39,377 bases of DNA from Sulfurovum sp. (GTDB taxonomy: Bacteria > Campylobacterota > Campylobacteria > Campylobacterales > Sulfurovaceae). Location: positions 1 to 39,377 of the forward strand of contig JAAXPZ010000078.1 of assembly GCA_012329065.1 (NCBI GenBank). The letters are read 5' to 3'. Each line of letters begins with the position of its first letter. Position 1 is the first letter of the stretch. This document shows, one piece after another, positions 1 to 7,509 of the stretch. Position numbers and translations under genes: made by a program. The notes under the pieces were generated by a model. That model had not been told where the DNA came from, made no database searches, and saw only the letters and a program-made list of their open reading frames with translations.

Positions 1-60
1 AGTGGTCTAGGAAAAAGGGGAGCATTATATTATCCTATGGAGGATATAATTTCTGTTTAG
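1..60 (+). other. possible 3' end of a truncated gene at the window edge
   Basis: Frame 1 of the plus strand is open from base 1 to a TAG at 58-60 and reads SGLGKRGALYYPMEDIISV. It could be the tail of a gene entering from the left, but 19 codons is too short to identify a family or to exclude chance. I do not recognise it. Confidence 0.2.
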
Positions 61-81
61 CAGAAGATATTACAGTCACCA

Positions 82-119
82 CAATCTCTCAACTCAATAT
101 TCATTTTAAGGAGAGATTG
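82..119. repeat. 9-bp perfect inverted repeat with 20-nt loop
   Basis: CAATCTCTC at 82-90 is repeated in inverted form as GAGAGATTG at 111-119. There is no U-tract on either side, so it is not a standard intrinsic terminator. It lies downstream of trpC on the minus strand and downstream of the possible truncated frame on the plus strand, so it could be a bidirectional stem-loop marking the end of both. Confidence 0.35.
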
Positions 120-144
120 AAAGATGCTTTAGGTTTGGTATAAT
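117..144 (+). promoter_or_regulatory. orphan promoter pointing toward the 3' end of trpC
   Basis: TTGAAA at 117-122 is followed 16 bp later by TATAAT at 139-144, and TGG directly before the -10 gives an extended TGn motif. The same TGGTATAAT element occurs upstream of minus-strand genes elsewhere in this window. Nothing coding follows on the plus strand; transcription would run antisense into trpC. A short RNA starting near 151 is possible. Confidence 0.3.
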
Positions 145-243
145 ACTGGGACAAATTAGGTGTTGACACAGGATTTATTACAGTCCCGATATAGCACCCC
201 TCCTATCCATCATAAGTAATACATTGCCACATTTTCTATATCT

Positions 244-1050
244 CTATTCTTCTCTGTTCTTCCCGTATTTCAAATCTATTAGAGCCTCTGTGATATCATC
301 CTGTCTCATAAAATGTTCTCCTACTAAAAAGGCATCTGCACCTACTTTGGCAAGCTCTATCACTGTATCATGATCATTGATGCCACTCTCTGCCACGATA
401 ACTTTACTGTTTGGTATAAGAGGAATAAGTTTTTGGCTTAGCTTCATATCCATTTCAAAGGTTTCTAGATTTCTATGATTGATGCCGATGATATTTGCTC
501 CAGCAAATATTGCTTTGATTAGATCGGTCTTGTCGTGAATCTCTACAAGCACTTCCATACCTAAATGGTGTGTATATGCCAACAGCTCTTTGAGCTCTTT
601 TCGCGAAAGTGCCTTAGCGATAAGTAGTACATAATCTGCTCCATACACCAATGCCTCTACGAGCTGATATTTATCCACAATAAAATCTTTGCGAAGAAGT
701 GGTATATTTACATATCGTCGTACCATACCTAGATACTCTTTGTCTCCTTGGAAATAATGAGGCTCGGTTAAAATAGACAATGAATCTGCCCCACCCTTCT
801 CGTAAGCCTGTGCGATTACCATTGGATCAAAATCTTCTCGTATTACACCTTTGCTCGGGCTAGCCTTTTTGACTTCTGCTATGATTCTGTATGGATTCTC
901 CTCTGTAGACCTTAATGCTTCGAGCACATCTTTTGGCATAAACGGATTATACGCCAAAGATCTACCAAGCCACTCCATAGGAAACTCTACTTTTCTCTTC
1001 TGGAGATCATCACGAGTTTTTCTTATGATCTCATCTAAAATATCTACCAC
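244..1050 (-). CDS. trpC: indole-3-glycerol-phosphate synthase
   Basis: Converts 1-(2-carboxyphenylamino)-1-deoxyribulose 5-phosphate to indole-3-glycerol phosphate in tryptophan synthesis, in the cytoplasm. The 268-residue length is normal for a monofunctional TrpC TIM barrel. The catalytic set is visible: E59 and K61 in [12 protein letters not shown]121 in LLRKDFI, E170 in VLVEIHD, N191 in GINHRNL and E221 in AESGI; these correspond to E51/K53/K110/E159/N180/E210 of the well-studied archaeal enzyme. The start is GTG, preceded by GGGAG about 9 bases upstream. It sits 15 bases after the TPR gene, so it is probably the last gene of the trmN6-ykgJ-TPR-trpC unit; no other trp gene is nearby. Confidence 0.96.
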   Translation of the reverse strand: MVDILDEIIRKTRDDLQKRKVEFPMEWLGRSLAYNPFMPKDVLEALRSTEENPYRIIAEVKKASPSKGVIREDFDPMVIAQAYEKGGADSLSILTEPHYFQGDKEYLGMVRRYVNIPLLRKDFIVDKYQLVEALVYGADYVLLIAKALSRKELKELLAYTHHLGMEVLVEIHDKTDLIKAIFAGANIIGINHRNLETFEMDMKLSQKLIPLIPNSKVIVAESGINDHDTVIELAKVGADAFLVGEHFMRQDDITEALIDLKYGKNREE

Positions 1051-1065
1051 TTGCTATGCTCCCTC

Positions 1066-2322
1066 TTATTTTTTAATATAGCACTGCCGTATCAGATCCC
1101 AGTGTATTTTGATCTCTTCCTCAGAAAGACCCTCTTGAGCTACAACTTGTTTCATGATCTCATATGCCTTGTCACATTTACCTTTTTTATATAAACCCCA
1201 TGCCAAAGAGTCTAAATAATAAGTATTATTTGGTTCTTTCTCAAGAGCTTTCTTGACAAGTTCTATCCCTCTGTCTATATCTAAATCATGATCAATAAGG
1301 GTGTAGCCGTAATAATTGAAATAAATGGCATCGTTTAGACCTTTTTTTATAGCTTCCTCCATCAGCTCGCCCATCTGCTTTAGTACATGTGGACTTACTG
1401 CCTTGGATTGCTGTTTTGCATTCTCATAAATAAGCATACTCTCTTCTGCCAACCATTTTGGATTTTTGCTCTTCTTGTATAATTTCTGAGCGATTTCTAT
1501 GGCTTTGACAAATCTTTTTTTCTCTTTATAGAAAGTAAAAAGTATCTCTTCGTTCCCTTTATTTTGTTCTAAAAAAAAGATAACGCCATCTATATCATTT
1601 CTATATAAAGATATCTCTATAATTTTCTGAAGAAAATATTTTTGAGGATCTTTACTATAAAGTTTTTTATATATCTCAGCCACTTTCTCTAGATTTTTCT
1701 CTCTAGAATACAGCTCAATCAGCTTAAAATAAGCCCCTATAGATGCATTATTATACCTATTGAGATAATTGCTCAATAGTGCTATCGCCTCTTTTGACTT
1801 TTTAAGGTCTCCTTCTAGGACATTCACAAGCTGAAGAAGTACTCTCTCGTCATCACTTTTTTTATAGGATTTTTTAAGAAGTTCTACAGCCTCTTCTGGC
1901 TTGTTTAGCCCTATCTTGAGAGCTGCTACTGCCATCTGGTCTTCTATGGGTGTATCCTCAGCTAGATATTCGTCAGCCACATTTTCAGCATCTACAAGTG
2001 AGCCCTGCTCTATATATAGTGCAACAAGCATACGATAGAGTGACACATCTCTATCTTCAGGATGTTTCGTAATCCACTTGACAAGGCTGTCTATAGAGTG
2101 ACTCAGATTATCCTTTTGCAACAGTGCCCCTTTGGCTTCTTGGATGAGGTACTCTTTTTTTCCAGTAAGTTGATAGAGCTCTTCGTATAGTTTTCTACTC
2201 TTTGAAAGCTCTCCTGATTCTTCCCCTATTAGTGCTTGGATAATCAACATATCTTCAGTATATTTAAGATTCTCAATAGGTGCAGCATTGGCTAAGAAAC
2301 CCATACATAAACACAATGTCAT
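1066..2322 (-). CDS. TPR-repeat protein, probably exported
   Basis: A 418-residue helical-repeat protein of unknown specific role. Degenerate TPR units run through most of the length, with a clear pair near the C-terminus (DAIYFNYYGYTLIDHD and TYYLDSLAWGLYKKGK), as in bacterial tetratricopeptide scaffold lipoprotein/secretin-assembly families. The frame is open upstream to 2436, but that part overlaps the ykgJ coding region; the ATG at 2322, six bases after the ykgJ stop and preceded by AGGAAT, is the natural start. The N-terminus MTLCLCMGFLANAAP is a hydrophobic stretch ending in a signal-peptidase-like ANA site but lacks the usual positive charge, so export is likely but not certain. Operon with ykgJ and trpC. 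Confidence 0.8.
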   Translation of the reverse strand: MTLCLCMGFLANAAPIENLKYTEDMLIIQALIGEESGELSKSRKLYEELYQLTGKKEYLIQEAKGALLQKDNLSHSIDSLVKWITKHPEDRDVSLYRMLVALYIEQGSLVDAENVADEYLAEDTPIEDQMAVAALKIGLNKPEEAVELLKKSYKKSDDERVLLQLVNVLEGDLKKSKEAIALLSNYLNRYNNASIGAYFKLIELYSREKNLEKVAEIYKKLYSKDPQKYFLQKIIEISLYRNDIDGVIFFLEQNKGNEEILFTFYKEKKRFVKAIEIAQKLYKKSKNPKWLAEESMLIYENAKQQSKAVSPHVLKQMGELMEEAIKKGLNDAIYFNYYGYTLIDHDLDIDRGIELVKKALEKEPNNTYYLDSLAWGLYKKGKCDKAYEIMKQVVAQEGLSEEEIKIHWDLIRQCYIKK

Positions 2323-2327
2323 GATTT

Positions 2328-2708
2328 TTATATTATTCCTGGACACTCGTCTCTTACCTCTTGTTTGTTTGTCTTGAACTGTTCCCAAAATGGAAATGTA
2401 CAACACTGTAATGGTCGTACAGGATAGATAGAACAACGCTTAATCGAATCATCAAAGAAAACGCAAGCATAATTATCTTCAGTCAATATCTTCTCTCTGA
2501 GAGAATATCGATGTTTTACTTTTCGTAAATACATTGTAGCAAATTCTTCCGTAGAAAGGTTAACAAAATCTGCCATTTTTTCTATCTCAGCATACTTTGC
2601 CCATATGTAGCCACTCTCGCCAGTACAGCAGTGTCCACCACAGTCCGTACAGGCAGAAGAATTGAAACTATACCCGTAGCCCTCTTTTTGTACAAAGGAG
2701 TCCTTCAT
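2328..2708 (-). CDS. YkgJ-family cysteine-cluster protein
   Basis: A 126-residue member of the YkgJ/UPF0153 family, predicted to bind zinc or an iron-sulfur cluster; biochemical role unknown. The cysteine layout is diagnostic: C20-x2-C23-x3-C27-C28, then C82, C92, C102-C103 in PLQCCTFPFW, and C122 near the end. It begins inside an ATGA overlap with trmN6 (2705-2708), implying translational coupling, and ends six bases before the TPR gene. Cytoplasmic, with no signal or membrane segment. Family assignment is firm, function is not. Confidence 0.85.
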   Translation of the reverse strand: MKDSFVQKEGYGYSFNSSACTDCGGHCCTGESGYIWAKYAEIEKMADFVNLSTEEFATMYLRKVKHRYSLREKILTEDNYACVFFDDSIKRCSIYPVRPLQCCTFPFWEQFKTNKQEVRDECPGII

Positions 2709-3439
2709 CGTAAGCTCCTTACACCGTTATCATCGGCTATTTGATCAATGTCTGCTTTTATGCTGTGAGTACGAGCTTTATAAAATGCCTCCTGTGCTTG
2801 AGGCATATAGGTACTCATTTCATCAAAAACAACAAGCGGGGGTAGTATTTGCATCATAGATTTGGAGTTGTTTCGTGCTGCTATCATCACTAGTTTTGAT
2901 TCTCTGTCTATTTTTGAGTGCACAAACTGTATCTTCTCTGGGTTAATTCCATTTTGATTTAGATATTGTAAAAGCATATCAACATGCCTTGCATCATAAC
3001 AAAAAATAAACCTTCCTTTTGGTTTAAGAAAAGTTTTAACTCGTCTAAAAAAGTGTTCTACTGGTAGATGGTGTGCATAGCGTGCGGTATTTAGACGCAT
3101 ATCTTCACTCTGAGTGCTAACTGAATTATAAAATGGTGGATTTGATACAATATAATCAAATCTCTCTTCTGTTTTCATTTCTATAAAATCAGCAAGATAA
3201 CTTTTAACATCTAGGCTATTTAATGCGAAATTGCGAATAGCGTATTTTAACATCTGTTCCTGCTTGTCATTAATACTTGTCTCTATACTAAAATCGCGAC
3301 TCAACAGAAGTGAGATTATCCCTACGCCACAGCCAACATCGAGTAACTTGCCCTTTGGTGCAAAAGACGATATGAAATCATAGAGGAAAATAGAGTCGCT
3401 GTTATAACAGTATCCATTGCTTGGTTGATAGAGAAACAC
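2705..3439 (-). CDS. trmN6: tRNA1(Val) A37 N6-methyltransferase-like (YfiC/TrmN6)
   Basis: SAM-dependent N6-adenine methyltransferase, 244 residues. Motif I is LDVGCGVG (33-40) and the catalytic motif IV is NPPF (100-103, in YIVSNPPFYN), the signature of N6-adenine enzymes acting on tRNA or nucleic acid; the overall size matches YfiC, which modifies A37 of tRNA1(Val). The residues after NPPF (S-x-x-x-R-x-x-A-R) fit YfiC better than HemK/PrmC. First gene of a minus-strand unit divergent from bpt, separated by only 57 bases. Substrate is inferred from family. Confidence 0.8.
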   Translation of the reverse strand: MFLYQPSNGYCYNSDSIFLYDFISSFAPKGKLLDVGCGVGIISLLLSRDFSIETSINDKQEQMLKYAIRNFALNSLDVKSYLADFIEMKTEERFDYIVSNPPFYNSVSTQSEDMRLNTARYAHHLPVEHFFRRVKTFLKPKGRFIFCYDARHVDMLLQYLNQNGINPEKIQFVHSKIDRESKLVMIAARNNSKSMMQILPPLVVFDEMSTYMPQAQEAFYKARTHSIKADIDQIADDNGVRSLR

Positions 3440-3483
3440 TTGTGACCTTAAAATAAAATATTTTAATTTTACAATAATTTCAG

Positions 3484-3489
3484 TATAAT
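3484..3489 (+). promoter_or_regulatory. -10 element of bpt, placing the start codon at +1
   Basis: TATAAT lies at 3484-3489 and the bpt ATG begins at 3497, seven bases later. Transcription from this box would begin at or next to the A of ATG. The bases between the box and ATG (CGCCATT) contain no ribosome-binding site. Upstream sequence is a T/A-rich tract as is usual for Campylobacterota promoters. Confidence 0.5.
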
Positions 3490-3496
3490 CGCCATT

Positions 3497-4255
3497 ATGA
3501 ATGAAGAACTAGACAGAAATCTATTAAATCCAACATCTACAGATTTTTCCATGCTTGACTATAGCTGTGCATATCTACCTGATCATATGGTCAGGATGAA
3601 CTATAAGCATGTCAATCATGCAAGCAAAACTTTTACTACTGCTGCAGTAAAGCGTGGTTGGAGAAGGTTTGGCAAATATTTTTTCTATCCTGTTTGTCAT
3701 GGATGTAACGGATGCAAAAGTCTTCGTATAGAAGTTTCCGATTTCCATCCTAGTAAATCCCAAAGAAGGGTGATCAAAAAAAATAATAAAACAAAAATTC
3801 TTATCCAGTCAGCGTCACTAAGCCAAAATCACATCCAGCTCTACAATCGCTATCATGTCTGGAAATCCATCAAAGATGCATGGAGACACAGAGAGATATC
3901 TCAAAAAGAGTATTACGAAAACTTTGTTGATGGTGCTCACGACTTCGGAAGAGAAGTTCTCTATTATAGAGATAGCAAACTAGTCGGTGTAGATCTAATC
4001 GATATTATAGATGATGGTATAAGTGCGATATACTTCTACCATGATCCTGACTATGCAAATCTTTCACTTGGAACATATTCTTTGTTGTATCAGATTGAGC
4101 TCGCCAAACAGATGAATCTTGAGTATATCTATCTGGGATATTGGGTTGAAGGATGTCAGGCATTTGCCTACAAAAAGAATTTTAAGCCATTAGAGCTACT
4201 GGATGGCTTCCCTGACTTTAAAAATAATCCAGACTGGGTTAGTATACAATCTTAA
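3497..4255 (+). CDS. bpt: aspartate/glutamate leucyltransferase (L/F-like arginyl-transferase family)
   Basis: Transfers leucine from Leu-tRNA to N-terminal Asp or Glu of proteins, creating an N-degron for ClpS/ClpAP. The 252 residues cover the ATE N- and C-terminal domains: N-terminal cysteines C24 and C67-x2-C70-x2-C73 (YPVCHGCNGCK), basic tract SKSQRRVIKKN (86-96), and the GNAT-like core with YHDPDYANLSLGTYSLL and YLGYWVEGC. This matches Bpt rather than Aat. Its TAA interlocks tail-to-tail with the ttcA stop on the other strand (4252-4255). No Shine-Dalgarno is present; see the promoter entry. Confidence 0.9.
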   Translation: MNEELDRNLLNPTSTDFSMLDYSCAYLPDHMVRMNYKHVNHASKTFTTAAVKRGWRRFGKYFFYPVCHGCNGCKSLRIEVSDFHPSKSQRRVIKKNNKTKILIQSASLSQNHIQLYNRYHVWKSIKDAWRHREISQKEYYENFVDGAHDFGREVLYYRDSKLVGVDLIDIIDDGISAIYFYHDPDYANLSLGTYSLLYQIELAKQMNLEYIYLGYWVEGCQAFAYKKNFKPLELLDGFPDFKNNPDWVSIQS

Positions 4256-5037
4256 TCCAAATCATCCCTTTTCCAGCGTTCTGGGTCAAGTAGTGTATCA
4301 TCATTAATATGTTTAAATGATGCCTTGATCATCTTAAAAAAATTCTTCTGCTCCTGCTCCATGTTCGCAAGCCAATCTTTGGTCTTGGCTCTGGCATAAG
4401 GCGTCTTGACATCTTTCATAATCATCCCAGGACATGCCTCATCACCTATGGTTGCAAAGTTATTTTCTTCAACAAAACTTTGTAGCTGTCTCTCTCTAGC
4501 CTCTATGAGTGGGCGGATGACATGATAGTCTCTCTCAGCCTTGTATATGGGAGCCATGGCTCTCATAGTACCATTATAAAACATATTCATAAAGAAGCTC
4601 TCCACTGTATCATCAAGATGATGCCCTAGGGCTATCTTGTTAAATCCTCCCTGCTCTACGAAAGTACCCAATGCTCCACGACGCATACGCGAATAATAGC
4701 TACAAAATGAGCTTCCCTCCCTGATAGTGTCTTGTGATATCTCAAAGATTCTAGTCTCATATACAGTATGTTTGATACCGTATTCTTGGCAGTGACTAGA
4801 AAGTTGTTCGTAGTTTTCATCTGGCATACCATAGTTAATCGTACATGCTTCAAATTCAAAAGAGAATGGTGCATGTCTTTGCATATGTTTAAGTAGGTGC
4901 ACCAACGACAATGAATCTTTGCCTCCGCTAAGCCCTACAGCTACCCTGTCGCCATCCTGTATGAACTTGTATTCTGCATTAGACTTACCTAAAATACGCA
5001 AAAGTTGCTTGCTTATTTTTGCTTTTTTCTCTTGCAT
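4252..5037 (-). CDS. ttcA: TtcA-family PP-loop tRNA thiolation enzyme, with altered cysteine motifs
   Basis: N-type ATP pyrophosphatase of the TtcA group, which in enterobacteria makes 2-thiocytidine-32 in tRNA. The PP-loop is SGGKDS (37-42) and the second motif is GHHLDD (138-143). Length (261) is a little below E. coli TtcA. In place of the CxxC that ligates the [4Fe-4S] cluster in E. coli TtcA, this protein has C112-S-Y-Y115 (FCSYYSRMRRG), and in place of the C-terminal CxxC it has a lone C202 (EACPGM). So only one cysteine remains at each site. It overlaps the mtnN stop in TAATG (5035-5039). Substrate is therefore less certain than family. Confidence 0.8.
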   Translation of the reverse strand: MQEKKAKISKQLLRILGKSNAEYKFIQDGDRVAVGLSGGKDSLSLVHLLKHMQRHAPFSFEFEACTINYGMPDENYEQLSSHCQEYGIKHTVYETRIFEISQDTIREGSSFCSYYSRMRRGALGTFVEQGGFNKIALGHHLDDTVESFFMNMFYNGTMRAMAPIYKAERDYHVIRPLIEARERQLQSFVEENNFATIGDEACPGMIMKDVKTPYARAKTKDWLANMEQEQKNFFKMIKASFKHINDDTLLDPERWKRDDLD

Positions 5038-5735
5038 TATTGATTCTTCAGTTTTTCAACCATGGAGAGGATAAAATTGGCACTTAACTTTGCGGAACTC
5101 TTAAGAAATTCATCAAAATCAAATCCTGCATCCATGTCAGCACTGTCACTTATGGCTCTAAGGACAAAAAACGGTACATCTAAGGACGCACAAACCACTG
5201 CAACTGCTGCACCCTCCATCTCAAGTGCATCAGCCTTAAAAGTCTGCCTAATCCACTCTTTTCTTTCAGATGAAGCTACAAACTGGTCACCAGTAGCAAT
5301 GATGCCTTCTTTTAGAATCAAGTTCTTGTCATATGCGACCTTTTTTGCTATCTGCTTAAGCCATGAATCAGCCCAAATACATACATCACCCTCTGGTACG
5401 AATCCATACGGATGTCCAAAAGCGGTAATATCCAAATCATGCTGACAAAGCCCGTCAGCCATAATCAAATCACCTATCTTTAGCTCCTTATTGATCGCTC
5501 CTGCCACACCAGAAAATAGTAATTTATCACAACAAAACCTCTCTATGAGTATCGCGGTAGTCAGAGTAGCAAAAACTTTGCCTATCTTAGAGTAAGCGAC
5601 CACAACCTCCTGCCCTTTATAGTTGCCCTCATAATAGACATTGGCAGCATATTCGGTCTCTCTAAGATCATGCAAAGTGGCGATAATTGGCTCAATCTCC
5701 TCAGGCATAGCACCCATGATAGCTATTTTACCCAT
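5037..5735 (-). CDS. mtnN: 5'-methylthioadenosine/S-adenosylhomocysteine nucleosidase
   Basis: Hydrolyses MTA, SAH and 5'-deoxyadenosine, removing inhibitors of SAM-dependent reactions and feeding AI-2 precursor synthesis; in Campylobacter and Helicobacter the same enzyme also cleaves aminofutalosine in menaquinone synthesis. The 232-residue protein has the family's catalytic E12 region (MPEEIEPI), the substrate-binding MEGAA (173-177, E174) and D197 in ISDSAD. It directly abuts fabD (no spacer) and overlaps ttcA by one base, so fabD-mtnN-ttcA is one transcriptional unit. Confidence 0.95.
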   Translation of the reverse strand: MGKIAIMGAMPEEIEPIIATLHDLRETEYAANVYYEGNYKGQEVVVAYSKIGKVFATLTTAILIERFCCDKLLFSGVAGAINKELKIGDLIMADGLCQHDLDITAFGHPYGFVPEGDVCIWADSWLKQIAKKVAYDKNLILKEGIIATGDQFVASSERKEWIRQTFKADALEMEGAAVAVVCASLDVPFFVLRAISDSADMDAGFDFDEFLKSSAKLSANFILSMVEKLKNQ

Positions 5736-6674
5736 CTATATGCCTTTTATAGCTTCGATTGTAGCTTCCAATGAAGCCATATCACTTATATTAAAATGAG
5801 GTTTTTTCGTAGTCTTTCTGTTGAGTCCTTTGAGTACATTTCCATGACCAAACTCTATGTAACAATCTATCTCATCGTCAATGCCAAGAATAGACTGCTT
5901 GTAGAGCACGGGCTTGACTAACTGTTGTGGTAGGAGCTCAAGTGCCTCAGACTTACTGTTATAAGACTTGGCGGTAACATTTGATATAACTGGTGCTACA
6001 AACTCATCTCGCAGTACTTCTTTAAGTTTTTTAGCCAATGGTACTGATGCACTCTCAAGCAAAGGACAATGTGAAGCTATAGACATATCAAGTAGCATGG
6101 CTCTCTTGGCTCCAGTAGCTTTCAATACTGCAACTAACTCTTCGAGGTCGCTTTTAATCCCTGCGATGACTATTTGTCCTTCAGAGTTGTAGTTGACAGC
6201 CCAAACCTGCCTGCCTGCATCTCTTTGAGCTTTGCACACCTGCTCTACTGCTTCATCGCTTAACCCAAGACTAACAAGCATTCCTACAGCCTGAGACGCA
6301 CAAGCCTCTGCCATAAGCTTTCCTCTCAAGTTCACAAGCTCCACTGCATCGATAGCATCCACTGCACCTGTTGCCACCAATGCGGTAAACTCTCCAAGAG
6401 AGTGACCCATAGTCACAGTAGGCTTTAATCCAGCACAATCAACAAAAAGCTTATGTGCTATTGCACCCACAAGCAGTATAGCGGGCTGTGTATACTCTGT
6501 CTGTCCCAGCTTATCATTTTCTTCAAAGAGTAAATTTTTAAAATCTACACCAGTTCTATGACTTGCCTCTGATATCATTTTCTTCGCCATATCCGAATTA
6601 TTGAAGAAATCTTTTCCCATTCCAAGAGCCTGAGAGCCCTGACCTGGAAATAAAAATACTATTTTTTTTGACAT
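5736..6674 (-). CDS. fabD: malonyl-CoA:ACP transacylase
   Basis: Loads malonyl groups on acyl carrier protein for fatty-acid elongation. The 312 residues are standard. Visible motifs: FPGQGSQ (Q11 oxyanion region), nucleophile S92 in GHSLGEF, R117 in NLRGKLM, H202 in SIASHCPLL, and the C-terminal EFGHGNVLKGLNRK. First gene of the fabD-mtnN-ttcA unit, with AAAGGTACAAGT before ATG as ribosome-binding site. Follows slyD after a 170-base gap containing two hairpins. Confidence 0.95.
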   Translation of the reverse strand: MSKKIVFLFPGQGSQALGMGKDFFNNSDMAKKMISEASHRTGVDFKNLLFEENDKLGQTEYTQPAILLVGAIAHKLFVDCAGLKPTVTMGHSLGEFTALVATGAVDAIDAVELVNLRGKLMAEACASQAVGMLVSLGLSDEAVEQVCKAQRDAGRQVWAVNYNSEGQIVIAGIKSDLEELVAVLKATGAKRAMLLDMSIASHCPLLESASVPLAKKLKEVLRDEFVAPVISNVTAKSYNSKSEALELLPQQLVKPVLYKQSILGIDDEIDCYIEFGHGNVLKGLNRKTTKKPHFNISDMASLEATIEAIKGI

Positions 6675-6731
6675 ACTTGTACCTTTAAATAATTTGTATA
6701 ATTTTATCGTAAAGTGTATTAGGAGAATACA

Positions 6732-6767
6732 TCGAGCTACTCAATCTCAAAAGATGGAGTAGCTCGA
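6732..6767. repeat. 11-bp perfect stem-loop between slyD and fabD
   Basis: TCGAGCTACTC (6732-6742) and GAGTAGCTCGA (6757-6767) form a perfect 11-bp stem around a 14-base loop. Neither flank has a U-run, so a Rho-independent terminator is doubtful. It lies in the presumed leader or promoter region of fabD and could be a processing site, an operator or a Rho-dependent element. Confidence 0.5.
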
Positions 6768-6829
6768 CGAAATATCAAAAAGATATTGATGTTATAAAGT
6801 TTAATTTAAAATGTAATTACTTTATGCGT

Positions 6830-6844
6830 GAACCGCCCGGGTTC
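6830..6844 (-). terminator. possible terminator hairpin abutting the slyD stop
   Basis: GAACC at 6830-6834 pairs with GGTTC at 6840-6844 around a GC-rich 5-base loop. On the minus strand it starts at the base after the slyD stop codon and is followed by AT-rich sequence but not by a clean T-run. It is modest in stem length. Confidence 0.35.
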
Positions 6845-7363
6845 CTAGCAATCACAACCGCAGCCACCGCCCCCGCCATTGCCGCAGTGCTCTTTGCCAC
6901 CTACTGTACCAGCAGCTATCTCATCATCCGTAGCATCTCTCTCGCTAGCGATTACGACAGAAAACATCAAATCTTTTCCAGCCAATGGATGATTGTAGTC
7001 AATAGTCACTTCGTCATCTGTAAAAGATTTTACAATGACTTGAACCTGCTGACCATCTTCACCTTGACCATATAACATCATGCCCTCTTCGAGTTCCACA
7101 CCTTCAAACTGCTCTTTTGGTAGCTTTTGGACTGCTTCTGGTTTGATATCGCCATAAGCATCTGCTGCTTTTACCATAATATCTGCACTTTCGCCTTCAT
7201 TCATACCTGCTATTTGTGCCTCAAGTCCAGGAATAAGTTGACCTTTTCCTGTGATAAACTCTAGTGGCGTAGCACCTTTGTTGCTGTCTACTATCTCTGT
7301 TGTGCCCGCTTCCTTGACTTCGTATTCAAGAGCAACGACGCTATTTTCTACTTTGATTGCCAT
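6845..7363 (-). CDS. slyD: SlyD-like FKBP-type peptidyl-prolyl isomerase and metallochaperone
   Basis: A 172-residue FKBP-fold isomerase with the inserted IF chaperone flap typical of SlyD (residues about 65-125). Core motifs include TPLEFITGKGQLIPGLE and the C-terminal metal-binding tail HCGNGGGGGCGCDC, which suggests nickel or zinc binding. The frame opens further upstream, but the ATG at 7363 has AAGGAT at the right distance and gives the usual N-terminus (MAIKVENSVVALEYEV). Located between ybgF and fabD in the ancestral order; here a large insertion separates it from ybgF. Confidence 0.92.
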   Translation of the reverse strand: MAIKVENSVVALEYEVKEAGTTEIVDSNKGATPLEFITGKGQLIPGLEAQIAGMNEGESADIMVKAADAYGDIKPEAVQKLPKEQFEGVELEEGMMLYGQGEDGQQVQVIVKSFTDDEVTIDYNHPLAGKDLMFSVVIASERDATDDEIAAGTVGGKEHCGNGGGGGCGCDC

Positions 7364-7432
7364 CTGTATCCTTAAAAAATTTATATTTTGCATTGTAGCT
7401 AAGAGACCTTTAAAAAAGCTTGTATATTATTA

Positions 7433-7451
7433 CATAATAATTATCATTTTT
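7433..7451 (-). promoter_or_regulatory. Fur-box-like site in the slyD / ABC-importer divergent region
   Basis: On the minus strand the 19 bases read AAAAATGATAATTATTATG and match the classical Fur consensus GATAATGATAATCATTATC at 15 of 19 positions by hand alignment. It lies about 60-75 bases upstream of the importer's binding-protein start (7510) and 70-90 bases upstream of slyD. Which gene it controls, if either, is not evident. Confidence 0.4.
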
Positions 7452-7509
7452 ATTATTTATTAAGATGTTTTCGTGTAATCTATACTTCAAATCAAATTGG
7501 GAGAAAAAA

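Noticed and set aside
163-195. TTGACA at 163-168 as the -35 of a second promoter in the left edge
   Set aside because: No acceptable -10 lies 16-18 bp downstream; the nearest AT-rich hexamers are at 19-21 bp.
2323-2436. Longer N-terminus for the TPR protein
   Set aside because: It would overlap the conserved C-terminal cysteine region of ykgJ; the ATG at 2322 sits just after the ykgJ stop with a suitable ribosome-binding site.
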